Assembly: GCA_023429275.1 (NCBI GenBank)
Contig: JAEYWB010000728.1
Span: forward strand, 1-12,668
DNA length: 12,668 bases
Direction: 5' to 3'
From: Planctomycetota bacterium
GTDB lineage: Bacteria > Planctomycetota > Planctomycetia > Planctomycetales > Planctomycetaceae
Positions 1-7,960 of this stretch are shown piece by piece. The position numbers and the translations under genes are program-made. Each line of letters opens with the position of its first letter. The first letter of the stretch is position 1. A model generated the notes under the pieces. The model saw nothing but the letters and a program-made list of their open reading frames with translations. It did no database searches and was not told the DNA's origin.

Positions 1-2
1 CC

Positions 3-860
3 CGATCACAACGCACCATCCGCCGTCCCGCCGTTGTCCGTGGGTTCGGTCTCTTCGGTGGGGCCGATGTCACGCTGACCTTTCTTCCGGCTCCCGAAGA
101 CCATGGCATCGTCTTCGAGCGGATCGATCTCGCCGAGCCGGTGCGGATCCCCGCCACGATCGAGCATGTGATCCGTCTCCCGCGGCGGACCGCCATCGCG
201 GCGGGCGGAACGTCCGTGCAGATGACCGAGCACGTCATGGCGGCGCTCGCCGGCCTGCAGATCGACAACACGCTCATCCAGATCGACGCCCCCGAGCCCC
301 CCGGCGGGGACGGCTCCGCCCTGTTTCTTGCGGACGCCCTCTGGGAAGCGGGTCTTGAAGCCCAGTCGGCCCCGCGCCGCTGCCACAGCGTCGACCGGAC
401 GCTGGTTGTCGAGGAGCAATCCGGCAGCCGGGTGTCGATCGCTCCGACCCGCGACGGGGCGTACCGCGTCAGCTACTCGCTCGACTACAACCATCCGGCG
501 ATCCCGGCCCAGCACTTTTCGGCGGTCATCAGCCCAGAGACGTTCCTTGACCAGATCGCGTTCGCCCGGACGTTCGTCCTCGAGGAGGAGGTCCGGGCGC
601 TGCAGTCTCAGGGGATCGGCCTGCGGGCCACGCCGCGGAACATCCTCGTCTTCGGAAGAGACGGGGTGATTGAGAACCGGCTTCGTGCTCCGGACGAATG
701 TGCCCGGCACAAGCTCCTCGACTGCCTCGGCGATTTCGCCCTGATCGGCTGCGATCTGGCGGGCGATTTTCGAGCGGACCGCTCGGGGCACCACACCAAC
801 CAGGAGGTCGTTCGGCAGCTTCTCCGGACTTCGGCAGAATCGACCGCCGCCGCCGCGTGA
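3..860 (+). CDS. lpxC: UDP-3-O-acyl-N-acetylglucosamine deacetylase LpxC (5' end outside window)
   Basis: LpxC is the cytoplasmic Zn-dependent deacetylase that removes acetate from UDP-3-O-(3-hydroxyacyl)-GlcNAc, the committed step of lipid A synthesis. The frame is open from base 3 with no credible start in the window. The second to fourth visible residues (SQR, then TIRRPAVV) match the usual N-terminus, so only a few residues are missing. Visible length is 285 aa against about 305 in E. coli. Family residues seen, numbered from the first visible residue: E76-H77 in MTEHVMAALAGL (catalytic Glu and first Zn ligand), H236 and D240 in ARHKLLD (other Zn ligands), and H263 in SGHHTNQ. The internal ATG at 141 lies after more than 40 conserved residues and is not the start. 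The motif usually read as GLH[ST]G is GLFGG here, so the family His is Phe. lpxA follows on the same strand, which supports a lipid A operon. Confidence 0.96.
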   Translation, partial: RSQRTIRRPAVVRGFGLFGGADVTLTFLPAPEDHGIVFERIDLAEPVRIPATIEHVIRLPRRTAIAAGGTSVQMTEHVMAALAGLQIDNTLIQIDAPEPPGGDGSALFLADALWEAGLEAQSAPRRCHSVDRTLVVEEQSGSRVSIAPTRDGAYRVSYSLDYNHPAIPAQHFSAVISPETFLDQIAFARTFVLEEEVRALQSQGIGLRATPRNILVFGRDGVIENRLRAPDECARHKLLDCLGDFALIGCDLAGDFRADRSGHHTNQEVVRQLLRTSAESTAAAA

Positions 861-884
861 GCTGGGGGCCATGGGGAACAGGTC

Positions 885-899
885 GAGACACAAAGTCTC
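885..899 (+). other. Small stem in the lpxC-lpxA spacer
   Basis: GAGAC (885-889) and GTCTC (895-899) can pair across a 5-nt loop, and TTCTTC follows shortly after. This is the only obvious structure just after lpxC. The stem is too short and the T content too low to call a terminator, and the downstream gene belongs to the same pathway, so read-through is expected. Confidence 0.2.
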
Positions 900-952
900 T
901 TCTTCGGCAAAATCGGGAGAATCGTTGTAACCAAGTGACAGGAGAGGACGAA

Positions 953-975
953 GAGACCTGATGCATATCGGTCTC
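953..975 (+). promoter_or_regulatory. Possible hairpin over the alternative lpxA ATG
   Basis: GAGACC (953-958) and GGTCTC (970-975) are perfect inverted repeats. Their 11-base loop contains the ATG at 961, the longest possible lpxA start. If the stem forms in the mRNA it would cover that start, which favours the ATG at 1048 or 1039. A function is not shown; short stems like this also arise by chance. Confidence 0.25.
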
Positions 976-1047
976 GCGGGATTCACTGAAGTAATCCTGA
1001 CGAACCGGGGCGCTCCAGGTTCTTCGTCGCAAGACAGGATGTCAGGC

Positions 1048-1893
1048 ATGGCAACCTACGTTTCGCCACTCTCGCAGATCGATCCGAGGGCTCGGATCGG
1101 ACGGGATGTGTACATCGGACCGTTCTGCCTGGTCGGCCCCCACGCCGTCCTTGGGGACGGCTGCCGTCTCGACAGCCACGTGGTCATCACGGGCCACACC
1201 ACGATCGGCGAGCGGAACCACTTCTGGCCGAACACGGTCATCGGCGGCGAGCCGCAGGACAAGACGTACCACAACTCGAACACCCGCGTCGAAATCGGGG
1301 ACGACAACCAGTTCCGCGAAGGGGTGACGGTCAACCGCGGCGCAGACAAGGAGGATGGGGTCACCCGCATCGGGCACCGCAACCTCCTGATGTCGAACGC
1401 CCATGTGGCTCACAACTGCCACATCTTCAACGACACGATCCTCGTGAACGGCGTGCTTCTCGGCGGGCACGTTCACGTCCAGGACAAGGCGATCGTCTCG
1501 GGGAACACCGTCGTCCATCACTTCTCGACGATCGGCACGCTCGCCTTCGTGAGCGGCGGCTGCCGCGTCCCGAACGACATTCCGCCGTTCATGCTCGCCG
1601 CCGGCAGCGACAATCCCGAGATCAAGACGGTCAACATCGTCGGGATGCAGCGTGCCGGCATCAGCCGCGAGACGATCGGCCTCGTCAAGCGGGCTCACCG
1701 CCTCCTGTTCCGCGAGCACAAGCCGCTCGACGAGACGCGCGGCCTTCTCGCCGACGAGTGCGACGGCGTCATCCCGATCGAACTGGCGACGCTCCTGAAC
1801 TTCATCGAGTACCAGCGCAAGGGGAAGATGGGCCGCGGACGCGAACAGGTCCGCAACGCCCCGGCCCCGGCCGCCGAACGGGAAGCGGCTTGA
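1048..1893 (+). CDS. lpxA: Acyl-ACP--UDP-N-acetylglucosamine O-acyltransferase LpxA
   Basis: LpxA transfers a (R)-3-hydroxyacyl chain from acyl carrier protein to UDP-GlcNAc, the first step of lipid A synthesis; its product is made into the LpxC substrate. The protein (281 aa, E. coli 262) shows left-handed beta-helix hexapeptide repeats from IDPRARIGRDVYIGPFCLVG onward, the catalytic His in HVAHNC (H122), the GVTVNRG segment (residues 92-98) and the NPEIKTVNIVGMQRAGIS segment (189-206) before the C-terminal helical part. Start choice: the frame is open from an ATG at 961, but the extra 29 residues have no LpxA character. The ATG at 1048 gives MATYVSPLSQ, the normal family beginning, with AGGA at 1036-1039 eight bases before it. 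ATG 1039 is a close alternative. ATG 961 has AGGAGAGG at 940-947, but 13 bases away. LpxA works as a soluble homotrimer. The spacer from lpxC is 187 bp. Confidence 0.95.
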   Translation: MATYVSPLSQIDPRARIGRDVYIGPFCLVGPHAVLGDGCRLDSHVVITGHTTIGERNHFWPNTVIGGEPQDKTYHNSNTRVEIGDDNQFREGVTVNRGADKEDGVTRIGHRNLLMSNAHVAHNCHIFNDTILVNGVLLGGHVHVQDKAIVSGNTVVHHFSTIGTLAFVSGGCRVPNDIPPFMLAAGSDNPEIKTVNIVGMQRAGISRETIGLVKRAHRLLFREHKPLDETRGLLADECDGVIPIELATLLNFIEYQRKGKMGRGREQVRNAPAPAAEREAA

Positions 1894-1901
1894 GATCGCC
1901 T

Positions 1902-2036
1902 GGTTTGGAAGCCGTTTCAAGACACCGCGATGGTCGTTGCCTGGTCGTGACGGAGATTTGCCACGGAGGTCACAGAGAACACAGAGTTCTCTCTGAGTTC
2001 TCTGTGCTCTCTGTGGCAAGAAGGGTTTGGAAACCG
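1902..2036 (+). repeat. Short direct repeats flanking the palindrome
   Basis: GGTTTGGAAGCCG (1902-1914) and GGTTTGGAAACCG (2024-2036) match at 12 of 13 bases and bracket the hairpin at 1957-2020. The right copy begins 3 bases after the hairpin; the left copy ends 42 bases before it. They may mark the limits of a mobile repeat unit or of a duplicated target, but the unequal distances make this uncertain. Confidence 0.35.
1957..2020. repeat. Long palindromic hairpin, dispersed-repeat type
   Basis: Two 30-base arms (1957-1986 and 1991-2020) separated by the loop TTCT are inverted copies of each other with 25 of 30 positions matching; some mismatches would be G-U pairs in RNA. Each arm is built of short purine-rich units of the type CACAGAG. 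Repeats of this style (CACGGAGG..CACAGAGAA) are familiar to me as dispersed elements in planctomycete and some other bacterial genomes, where they are often mistranslated as proteins rich in HREHRE or SVLSV; that link is from memory. It sits between lpxA and hrpB. As RNA it would form a very stable stem and could end lpxA transcription, although no T-run follows. Confidence 0.8.
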
Positions 2037-2088
2037 CTCTTCAGCCAGACAGCTCCGTGGGAATCCGTTCGACTCGACCGGGCCTCGG

Positions 2089-4683
2089 TTGGACGGATCA
2101 GCCTGTGACGCTACACCTCGTCGGGTGCTGACACCGCTCCCGATCGACGAGGTTCTCCCCCGGATCGTCTCCACGCTCAAGGAGACGAACTCGCTCGTGC
2201 TCCGCGCCCCGACCGGCGCGGGAAAAAGCACGCGCGTCCCTCCCGCTCTCCTCGACGCCAGGCTCGCGCCGCGCGGGCGGATCGTGATGCTCGAGCCGCG
2301 GCGGATCGCGGCCCGTGCCACCGCCCGCCGGATCGCCGCCGAACGGAACGTCCGGCTGGGAGCTGAGGTCGGCTACCAGGTCCGGTTCGACGAGCAGGCG
2401 AGCCGTGAGACGAAGATCCTCATCGTCACCGAGGGGATCCTGCTCCGAAGGCTCCAGGACGACCCGTTCCTCGAAGGGATCGATGCCGTCCTGTTCGACG
2501 AGTTCCACGAGCGGAGCCTCAACAGCGACCTGGCACTGGCGATGGTCCGCCGCGTCCAGCAGGAGGTCCGTCCCGACCTCAGGATCGTCGTGATGTCCGC
2601 CACGATCGCCGCGACGCCGGTCGCAGCCTACCTCGGGGGATGCCCCGTCCTCGACAGCGAAGGACGGACGTATCCGGTCGAGATCGAATACCAGCGGCAG
2701 CTCGACCGCACGCCGATCGAGCAGGTCGTCCTCGGCGGCGTCACCGACGTCCTTTCCCGGACTCCAGGCGACATCCTCGTCTTTCTCCCAGGAGCCCCGG
2801 AGATCCGCCGCGCCGCGCGGGAACTCGAGCCGCTTGCACGCCGACACGACCTGGCCGTGATGCCCCTCTTTGGCGACCTCCCGCCCGAGGAGCAGGACCG
2901 GGTCCTGATGCCTTGCGAGCGCCGCAAGGTCGTCCTGGCCACGAACGTGGCCGAGACGTCACTGACCATTGAAGGGATCACGGCGGTCGTCGACACCGGG
3001 CTCGCCAAGGTCATGCGTTTCGACCCGCAGGTGGGGCTCGACCGTCTGGAACTGTCGCCGATCTCGAAAGCTTCGGCCGATCAGCGGGCGGGCCGCGCGG
3101 GGCGGACCCAGGCGGGATTCTGCCTGCGGCTCTGGGACGAATCTTCCCACCGGGCCCGGCCCGACAACGAAGAGCCCGAGATCCGCCGGGTCGACCTCGC
3201 CGGTCCCGCGCTCGAGCTCCACTGCTGGGGCGAATCGAACATCCTTGGCTTCCCCTGGTTCGAACCGCCGCGCGAGGCAGCTGTCGCCCAGGCGGAATCG
3301 CTGCTCCGGACGCTCGGGGCGCTCGACGACGCGGGACAGGTCACGCCACTCGGCCGGACGATGTCGCGTCTTCCGGTCCATCCCAGGCTCGCGCGGATGC
3401 TGATCGACGGGGAGCGATTCGGCGTCGGCGAGCGCGTCGCGCTGCTCGCGGCGATGCTGTCCGAGCGGGATCCGTTCACCGGCCGGGGCGGGCCGGTGAT
3501 GTCGGCGTCCCATCGCTCCCGGTCGGATGTCCTCGACCGGCTCCAGGCTCTCGAGGAGTTCCTGAGTACCGGACGCCGTGAGTTTTCGTTCGGCTCCGTT
3601 CACGGCGGCGCGGTCCGGTTCCTGACGCAGGCCGCGGATCAGCTGCGGCGGATCCTGAGGACGCTGCCCGGGCCACTCCGCGCGGAGTCGGGAAACGCCC
3701 CCCTTGCGGAGCCGCGCGACCGGGACGAAGCGGTTCTTCGATCGCTGCTCGCCGCGTTCCCGGACCGGCTCGCCCGGCGACGGGACGCCAGCGGACCACG
3801 CGGTCTGATGGTTGGCGGGAAGGGAGTGAAGCTCGGCCCGCAGTCGAACGTCTCGGGGGCGGAGGCAGAGCTCTTCCTCTGCATCGACGTCGATGGGGGC
3901 CAGACCGACGCCCTCGTCCGCCAGGCGTCCGCTGTCGACCGTGAGTGGCTCGAAGGCCCTCTCCTCGAGACACGCGACGAACTTTTCTTCCATCCCAGCC
4001 AGAAGCAGGTCGTCGCCCGCCGGCGGACGCTCTGGGGAGACCTGATTCTTGCGGAGACTCCCGCGCCGCTTCCGGCGGGCGATTCGGTCGGAGAGACGCT
4101 GTTCGAGAATGCGAGGAGCGCGGTCAGCGAGGTCTTTCCGGCGGATAAGCCCGAGGTCGAAGCGTTTCTGCGGAGGGTCCGCTGTCTTGCGGAGTGGATG
4201 CCGGAGCTCGACCTTCCGCGGCTCGACCAGGAGGGGCTCGAGAAGGTCCTGAGGGAACTGTGCCACGGCCGGCGAAGCTTCGCCGAGCTCAAGACCGCCC
4301 CCTGGCTAGGGGCACTCCAGGGAGTTTTCTCCTACCCGCAGCTCCAGACGATCGAACGCGAGGCCCCGGAGAAGATCGAAGTCCCCAGTGGGAGCGAGAT
4401 CCGCCTTCAGTACGAGGAGGGGCGCCCCCCGGTGCTGGCCGTCCGGATCCAGGAAGTGTTCGGGATGGCGGAGACGCCGCGGATCGCCGGGGGCCGGGTG
4501 CGGGTGCTGATGCACCTGCTGGCGCCGAACATGCGGCCGCAGCAGGTGACCGACGACCTCAAGAGCTTCTGGGAGAACGCCTACTCCGAGGTCCGCAAGG
4601 ACTTGCGTCGACGCTATCCGAAGCACCAGTGGCCCGAGAATCCCAGTGACGGCATTCCCCGCCGACGGCCGGGGAAGCCGTAG
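2089..4683 (+). CDS. hrpB: ATP-dependent helicase HrpB (DEAH family)
   Basis: This is a cytoplasmic superfamily 2 DEAH/RHA-type nucleic-acid helicase; HrpB's physiological substrate is poorly defined, with RNA assumed. Seen in the 864-aa product: Walker A GAGKST at residues 43-48, motif II DEFH at 137-140 in LFDEFHERS, motif III SAT at 170-172, and motif VI QRAGRAGR at 332-339. The HrpB-specific C-terminal end carries KSFWENAYSEVRKDLRRRYP and then HQWPENP. The E. coli protein is about 809 aa. No ATG lies near the beginning. The frame opens with TTG at 2089, and GTG at 2125 would give VLTPLPIDEVLP, close to the usual N-terminus. Neither has a clear ribosome-binding site, so the start is uncertain by 12 residues. 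The stop is a tandem TAGTAG. hrpB is separated from lpxA by the palindrome and is probably its own transcription unit. Confidence 0.96.
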   Translation: MDGSACDATPRRVLTPLPIDEVLPRIVSTLKETNSLVLRAPTGAGKSTRVPPALLDARLAPRGRIVMLEPRRIAARATARRIAAERNVRLGAEVGYQVRFDEQASRETKILIVTEGILLRRLQDDPFLEGIDAVLFDEFHERSLNSDLALAMVRRVQQEVRPDLRIVVMSATIAATPVAAYLGGCPVLDSEGRTYPVEIEYQRQLDRTPIEQVVLGGVTDVLSRTPGDILVFLPGAPEIRRAARELEPLARRHDLAVMPLFGDLPPEEQDRVLMPCERRKVVLATNVAETSLTIEGITAVVDTGLAKVMRFDPQVGLDRLELSPISKASADQRAGRAGRTQAGFCLRLWDESSHRARPDNEEPEIRRVDLAGPALELHCWGESNILGFPWFEPPREAAVAQAESLLRTLGALDDAGQVTPLGRTMSRLPVHPRLARMLIDGERFGVGERVALLAAMLSERDPFTGRGGPVMSASHRSRSDVLDRLQALEEFLSTGRREFSFGSVHGGAVRFLTQAADQLRRILRTLPGPLRAESGNAPLAEPRDRDEAVLRSLLAAFPDRLARRRDASGPRGLMVGGKGVKLGPQSNVSGAEAELFLCIDVDGGQTDALVRQASAVDREWLEGPLLETRDELFFHPSQKQVVARRRTLWGDLILAETPAPLPAGDSVGETLFENARSAVSEVFPADKPEVEAFLRRVRCLAEWMPELDLPRLDQEGLEKVLRELCHGRRSFAELKTAPWLGALQGVFSYPQLQTIEREAPEKIEVPSGSEIRLQYEEGRPPVLAVRIQEVFGMAETPRIAGGRVRVLMHLLAPNMRPQQVTDDLKSFWENAYSEVRKDLRRRYPKHQWPENPSDGIPRRRPGKP
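4655..4676 (+). terminator. Candidate terminator stem at the end of hrpB
   Basis: TTCCCC (4655-4660) pairs with GGGGAA (4671-4676), with an inner GCC/GGC stem around a GAC loop and one bulged C. The stem lies in the last codons of hrpB, just before its TAGTAG stop. No T-run follows, so intrinsic termination is only possible, not shown. Confidence 0.3.
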
Positions 4684-4877
4684 TAGGAACGGCAGGACGG
4701 CAGCCTTCCTCGGGCCTGACCCGACCGGATGGAATCGTACCGTATCGGACCGGGCGAGCCGGGGACCGGTGACTTTCGAACGGAGGGGGGACGCCCCGGA
4801 GGGGGCGAAGTCGCGGTCATGCGACAGGAGCCCCTGAGCCACGTGGCAGGCCAAGAGAGGCGGGTGTGCGGACGGCC
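4684..4877. other. Convergent intergenic region hrpB / PSD1 gene
   Basis: This 194-bp gap lies between two converging genes. No convincing gene was found in it; frames crossing it are shadows. It holds CGCCCC (4792-4797) and GGGGCG (4802-4807) around GGAG, a 6-bp GC stem that could work as a terminator in either direction, and a perfect 10-base palindrome GCCACGTGGC at 4838-4847. Neither is followed by a clear T-run. The usual partner gene of PSD1-type proteins (DUF1501) is not here. Confidence 0.5.
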
Positions 4878-7874
4878 TCAGTCGACATACAGGAACTCAT
4901 TGCTGTTGAACACCGCGCGGCAATAGGCCGAAAGGGCATGCTGGCTGATGAATGCGGTGGCACGCTCGATTTCCGTCGGCCGGGGCTCGCGGCCGTACGC
5001 TCGCCGAGAGATCTCGGCGACCTGTGCCGCCCTGTCGCCCGGATGGGTCTTCTCCGCGAGCGTCGCGAAATTGTCGGACATCCGGAGGACGAAGGAGTTG
5101 TTGAGCAGTGCGAGGGACTGCACCGGCGTCGTCGTCACAGGCCGCCGCGGCGCTGTCGTCGAGGGATCAGGACAATCGAACACGTCGAGCAGCGGGCTCC
5201 GGGCCGAGCGGATCCAGGCCCGGTAGATCGTCCGGCGATGGAACTCCGGGCCGACCGGATCGATCGTCTCATAGAACTGCGAGTTGAACGTGAATGTCTT
5301 GAAGTCCTGGAACGGCGGTCCGCCGACCCGCGCGTTGAGCTCGCCGGAGACGGCAAGCATCGTGTCCCGCAGGGTCTCTGCCTCGAGCCGCTGCGGCGTG
5401 TGCCGCCAGTGGAACCGGTTGTCGGCGTCCCGGTTCATTGCTTCTGTACGGACGGCGGAACTCTGCCGGTACGTGGCCGAGTGCACGATCAGCCGATGGA
5501 TCGCCTTCAGGCTCCACTTCTGCCGGATCAGCTCGCTGGCGAGCCAGTCGAGCAGCTCGGGGTGAGTCGGATGGCCGCCGTTGAAGCCGAAGTCGTTGGA
5601 GGAGGCGACGAGCCCGCGGCCGAAGTGATACTGCCACAGGCGGTTGACGATCACCCGCGCGAAGAGCGGGTTGTCCGGAGAGGTGATCCACTCCGCCAGC
5701 TTGCGACGCCGGTCGGCGTCGGTCGCGTCCGCGGCGAGGGCGAACTCGGAACCCGGCAGGCCGAGCGACGCAATCCCCCCCGCCGTGACCAGGTCGCCAA
5801 GGCTCCCGGGATTCCCCCGCAGGAGAACATGCGTCGTCTCCGGTGGACGGGGGGCGACGCAGTACACGCTCGTTTCCCGCAACGACTTCGTTCGTTCGTC
5901 GAGCGATCGGCGTTCCGCCGTGAGGCGGCCGTGGGTTTCGCGATCGGTGGAAGACATCGCGGCCGCCAGTTGAGAGGGAGTCAGGATGTCGCGCCGGCCC
6001 GCGGAGGCGGCGACCTCTTCCGGAGTGAGAGCCCGGTCGAAGAGCTGGGCGGTCTCGATCGATCCGGCGAGGAGCCGGTCTGGCGTGGCCGCGGTCCCGT
6101 GGCGAAGGCCCAGCAGGACCTGCCAGTTCCCTTCCGTGAGCCGCATCAGCTCCTTCGACTTGTAGGGTTTCCCGTACGGGGCTCCGTTGCGGTACGCCGT
6201 GATCGTCCCGTCGTCGGAATAAACGATCGAGACATGGACGAGCCCCGGTTCGGTTTCGGCGGGGGCTTGAAAACTCTGCCACCGGGCGAAGCCGTTGCTT
6301 CCCGCCATCCAGCAGCCCGGATCGCGTTCGCCGAAGACGATGGCATCGAAGAGGTTTCCGTCCATCGTCTGGACGCCGATGACTCCGCCTCCGCGCTGGT
6401 CGAGCCGCGACAGCTCGACCCATGCTTCGAGCGTCCGTGCGGTCAGCGGGCGCGGGGAGGGCTTCGTGCTGGCGTAGGCGCCGCGGCCATCGAGGATCAG
6501 GCGACCTTTCTCGATCTTCGCGCCGCCGCGGAGGGTGGCGTGGAGATCACCGAGTCGATCGAGGGGGTCCCCTTCGAAGTCCCAGCGGGCCACGGGGGTC
6601 GGCGGGACGGGACTGTTCGCCGTCCGCTCCGCCAGCAGCCGCTCACGAGCGGGGCCTTCGATCCCGGCGATTCCCCGGTCGATGACCGCCCGCCGCTTCG
6701 TGAGCCATTCCAGCTCCTCACGCATTTCCGCGGTCTGGTACTTCTTCTCTCCATGGCGGACCCCGGCGAGGGCGGCCGCGAACCGGTAGTATTCGCTCTG
6801 CCGGATCGGGTCGAACTTGTGGTCGTGACAACGGGCGCAGTTCACCGTCAGCCCGAGAAACGTCTGGCCGGTCGTTCCGATGATGTCCTCGAGTTCGTCC
6901 TGACGGACAACGGCCCGCATCGCCGCACTCTGCTGAGTCTGGCCGACCTCATCGTATGCCCCGGCGACAAGGAACCCGGTCGCAAACAGGGCCGACGCGT
7001 CGCCCGGCCGAAGGACATCGCCAGCGATCTGCAGCCGGGCGAACTCGTCATACGGGAGATCGGTGTTGAGGGACTGGATCACCCAGTCCCGGTAGGGCCA
7101 GGAGTTCGTCCGCAGCCGGTCCCGCTCGAATCCCTGGCTTTCACCGAACCGGACGATGTCGAGCCAGTGCCGCGCCCACCGCTCCCCGTAATGCGGAGAC
7201 GCGAGAAGCCGCTCGACCACCTTCTCGTAGGCCCGCGGGTCCTGATCCGTCTCGAATGCGGCGATCTCTGCGGGCGTCGGCGGGAGGCCCGTGAGGTCGA
7301 ATGTCACGCGGCGAATGAGCGTCCGGCGATCTGCCGGTGGAGAGGGAGACAACTCCTCCTGTCGCAGCCTGGAGACGACGAAGGGGTCGATGCTGTTCCC
7401 CCCGGCCACCCAGGCGCGGTCCGCCTCGCTCACCTCCGGAAGGGGGGGCGAGACGACTTTCCGGAGCGACCACCAGTCATACCCGGCGCGGGTCTCCGTG
7501 GTGATTCGGTACGGATCGATCGGATCCTGACCCCACTTCGCGCCCGACTCGATCCAGCGTCGAAGGATCGACTTCTCGGCGTCCGTCAGCGGTTTCTTCG
7601 GGGGCATCTCGTCGCTGGCGACGCGCGACCAGAGTTCGCTCTCGTCCAGCTTTCCCGGCTGGACCGCGGGGCCGCTTTCGCCCCCTTTCGACATCGCTTC
7701 CCGCCGCGAGATGTCCAGATGCCCCTTGGGCTCGGCGCCGCTGTGGCAGTCAAAGCATCGCCGGGCGAGCAGCGGCGCGACATCGCGATCGAAGTCGACC
7801 GGATCATCGGCCAGCAGGGCCGTTGTGAGGAGGCAGCAGGCCAGAGCCAGACCCGCGGACCGAGTGTGAGCCAT
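4878..7874 (-). CDS. Secreted PSD1-family protein (PSCyt1 / DUF1549 / LamG-like / DUF1553)
   Basis: The 998-aa product has the architecture of the large family expanded in planctomycetes. It has a signal peptide at about residues 1-22 (cleavage likely after ALLA), and a planctomycete cytochrome c-like domain with CFDCH at 40-44 followed by SGAEPKGHLDIS. The DUF1549 (PSCyt2) region runs about 160-375 and includes FDLTGLPPTP and YGERWARHWLDIVRFGES. A concanavalin/LamG-like insert lies at about 425-620, and DUF1553 (PSD1) at about 725-998 ends in FNSNEFLYVD. A second CxxCH is present as CARCHDHKFDPI (347-358). The exact function of the family is not established; a role in periplasmic redox chemistry or polysaccharide breakdown has been proposed, and the LamG-like part fits carbohydrate binding. 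The ATG at 7874 is directly followed by the signal peptide; its ribosome site is weak. The gene lies 86 bp after the 164-aa ORF. The DUF1501 gene that usually follows is absent. Confidence 0.95.
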   Translation of the reverse strand: MAHTRSAGLALACCLLTTALLADDPVDFDRDVAPLLARRCFDCHSGAEPKGHLDISRREAMSKGGESGPAVQPGKLDESELWSRVASDEMPPKKPLTDAEKSILRRWIESGAKWGQDPIDPYRITTETRAGYDWWSLRKVVSPPLPEVSEADRAWVAGGNSIDPFVVSRLRQEELSPSPPADRRTLIRRVTFDLTGLPPTPAEIAAFETDQDPRAYEKVVERLLASPHYGERWARHWLDIVRFGESQGFERDRLRTNSWPYRDWVIQSLNTDLPYDEFARLQIAGDVLRPGDASALFATGFLVAGAYDEVGQTQQSAAMRAVVRQDELEDIIGTTGQTFLGLTVNCARCHDHKFDPIRQSEYYRFAAALAGVRHGEKKYQTAEMREELEWLTKRRAVIDRGIAGIEGPARERLLAERTANSPVPPTPVARWDFEGDPLDRLGDLHATLRGGAKIEKGRLILDGRGAYASTKPSPRPLTARTLEAWVELSRLDQRGGGVIGVQTMDGNLFDAIVFGERDPGCWMAGSNGFARWQSFQAPAETEPGLVHVSIVYSDDGTITAYRNGAPYGKPYKSKELMRLTEGNWQVLLGLRHGTAATPDRLLAGSIETAQLFDRALTPEEVAASAGRRDILTPSQLAAAMSSTDRETHGRLTAERRSLDERTKSLRETSVYCVAPRPPETTHVLLRGNPGSLGDLVTAGGIASLGLPGSEFALAADATDADRRRKLAEWITSPDNPLFARVIVNRLWQYHFGRGLVASSNDFGFNGGHPTHPELLDWLASELIRQKWSLKAIHRLIVHSATYRQSSAVRTEAMNRDADNRFHWRHTPQRLEAETLRDTMLAVSGELNARVGGPPFQDFKTFTFNSQFYETIDPVGPEFHRRTIYRAWIRSARSPLLDVFDCPDPSTTAPRRPVTTTPVQSLALLNNSFVLRMSDNFATLAEKTHPGDRAAQVAEISRRAYGREPRPTEIERATAFISQHALSAYCRAVFNSNEFLYVD

Positions 7875-7960
7875 CTCGTTGCCCCAAGATCAGTCGGAAT
7901 TGATGTTTCGACTGTACCGGATCGGGCGACTGGTCCCAATGCCGCGCGGTTTTGGCCGGC

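Noticed and set aside
6..1049. 347-aa - strand frame opposite lpxC
   Set aside because: It is antisense to a well-supported LpxC with all zinc ligands visible; the composition is that of a shadow frame.
1917..2100. Apparent short proteins around the palindrome, with HREHREL or SVLSV patterns
   Set aside because: These are translations of the inverted repeat itself, a known source of false genes; there is no ribosome site or domain.
2098..4292. Several long - strand frames opposite hrpB
   Set aside because: They mirror the helicase coding sequence, have no family motifs, and are rich in Arg/Asp/Pro as expected for antisense frames.
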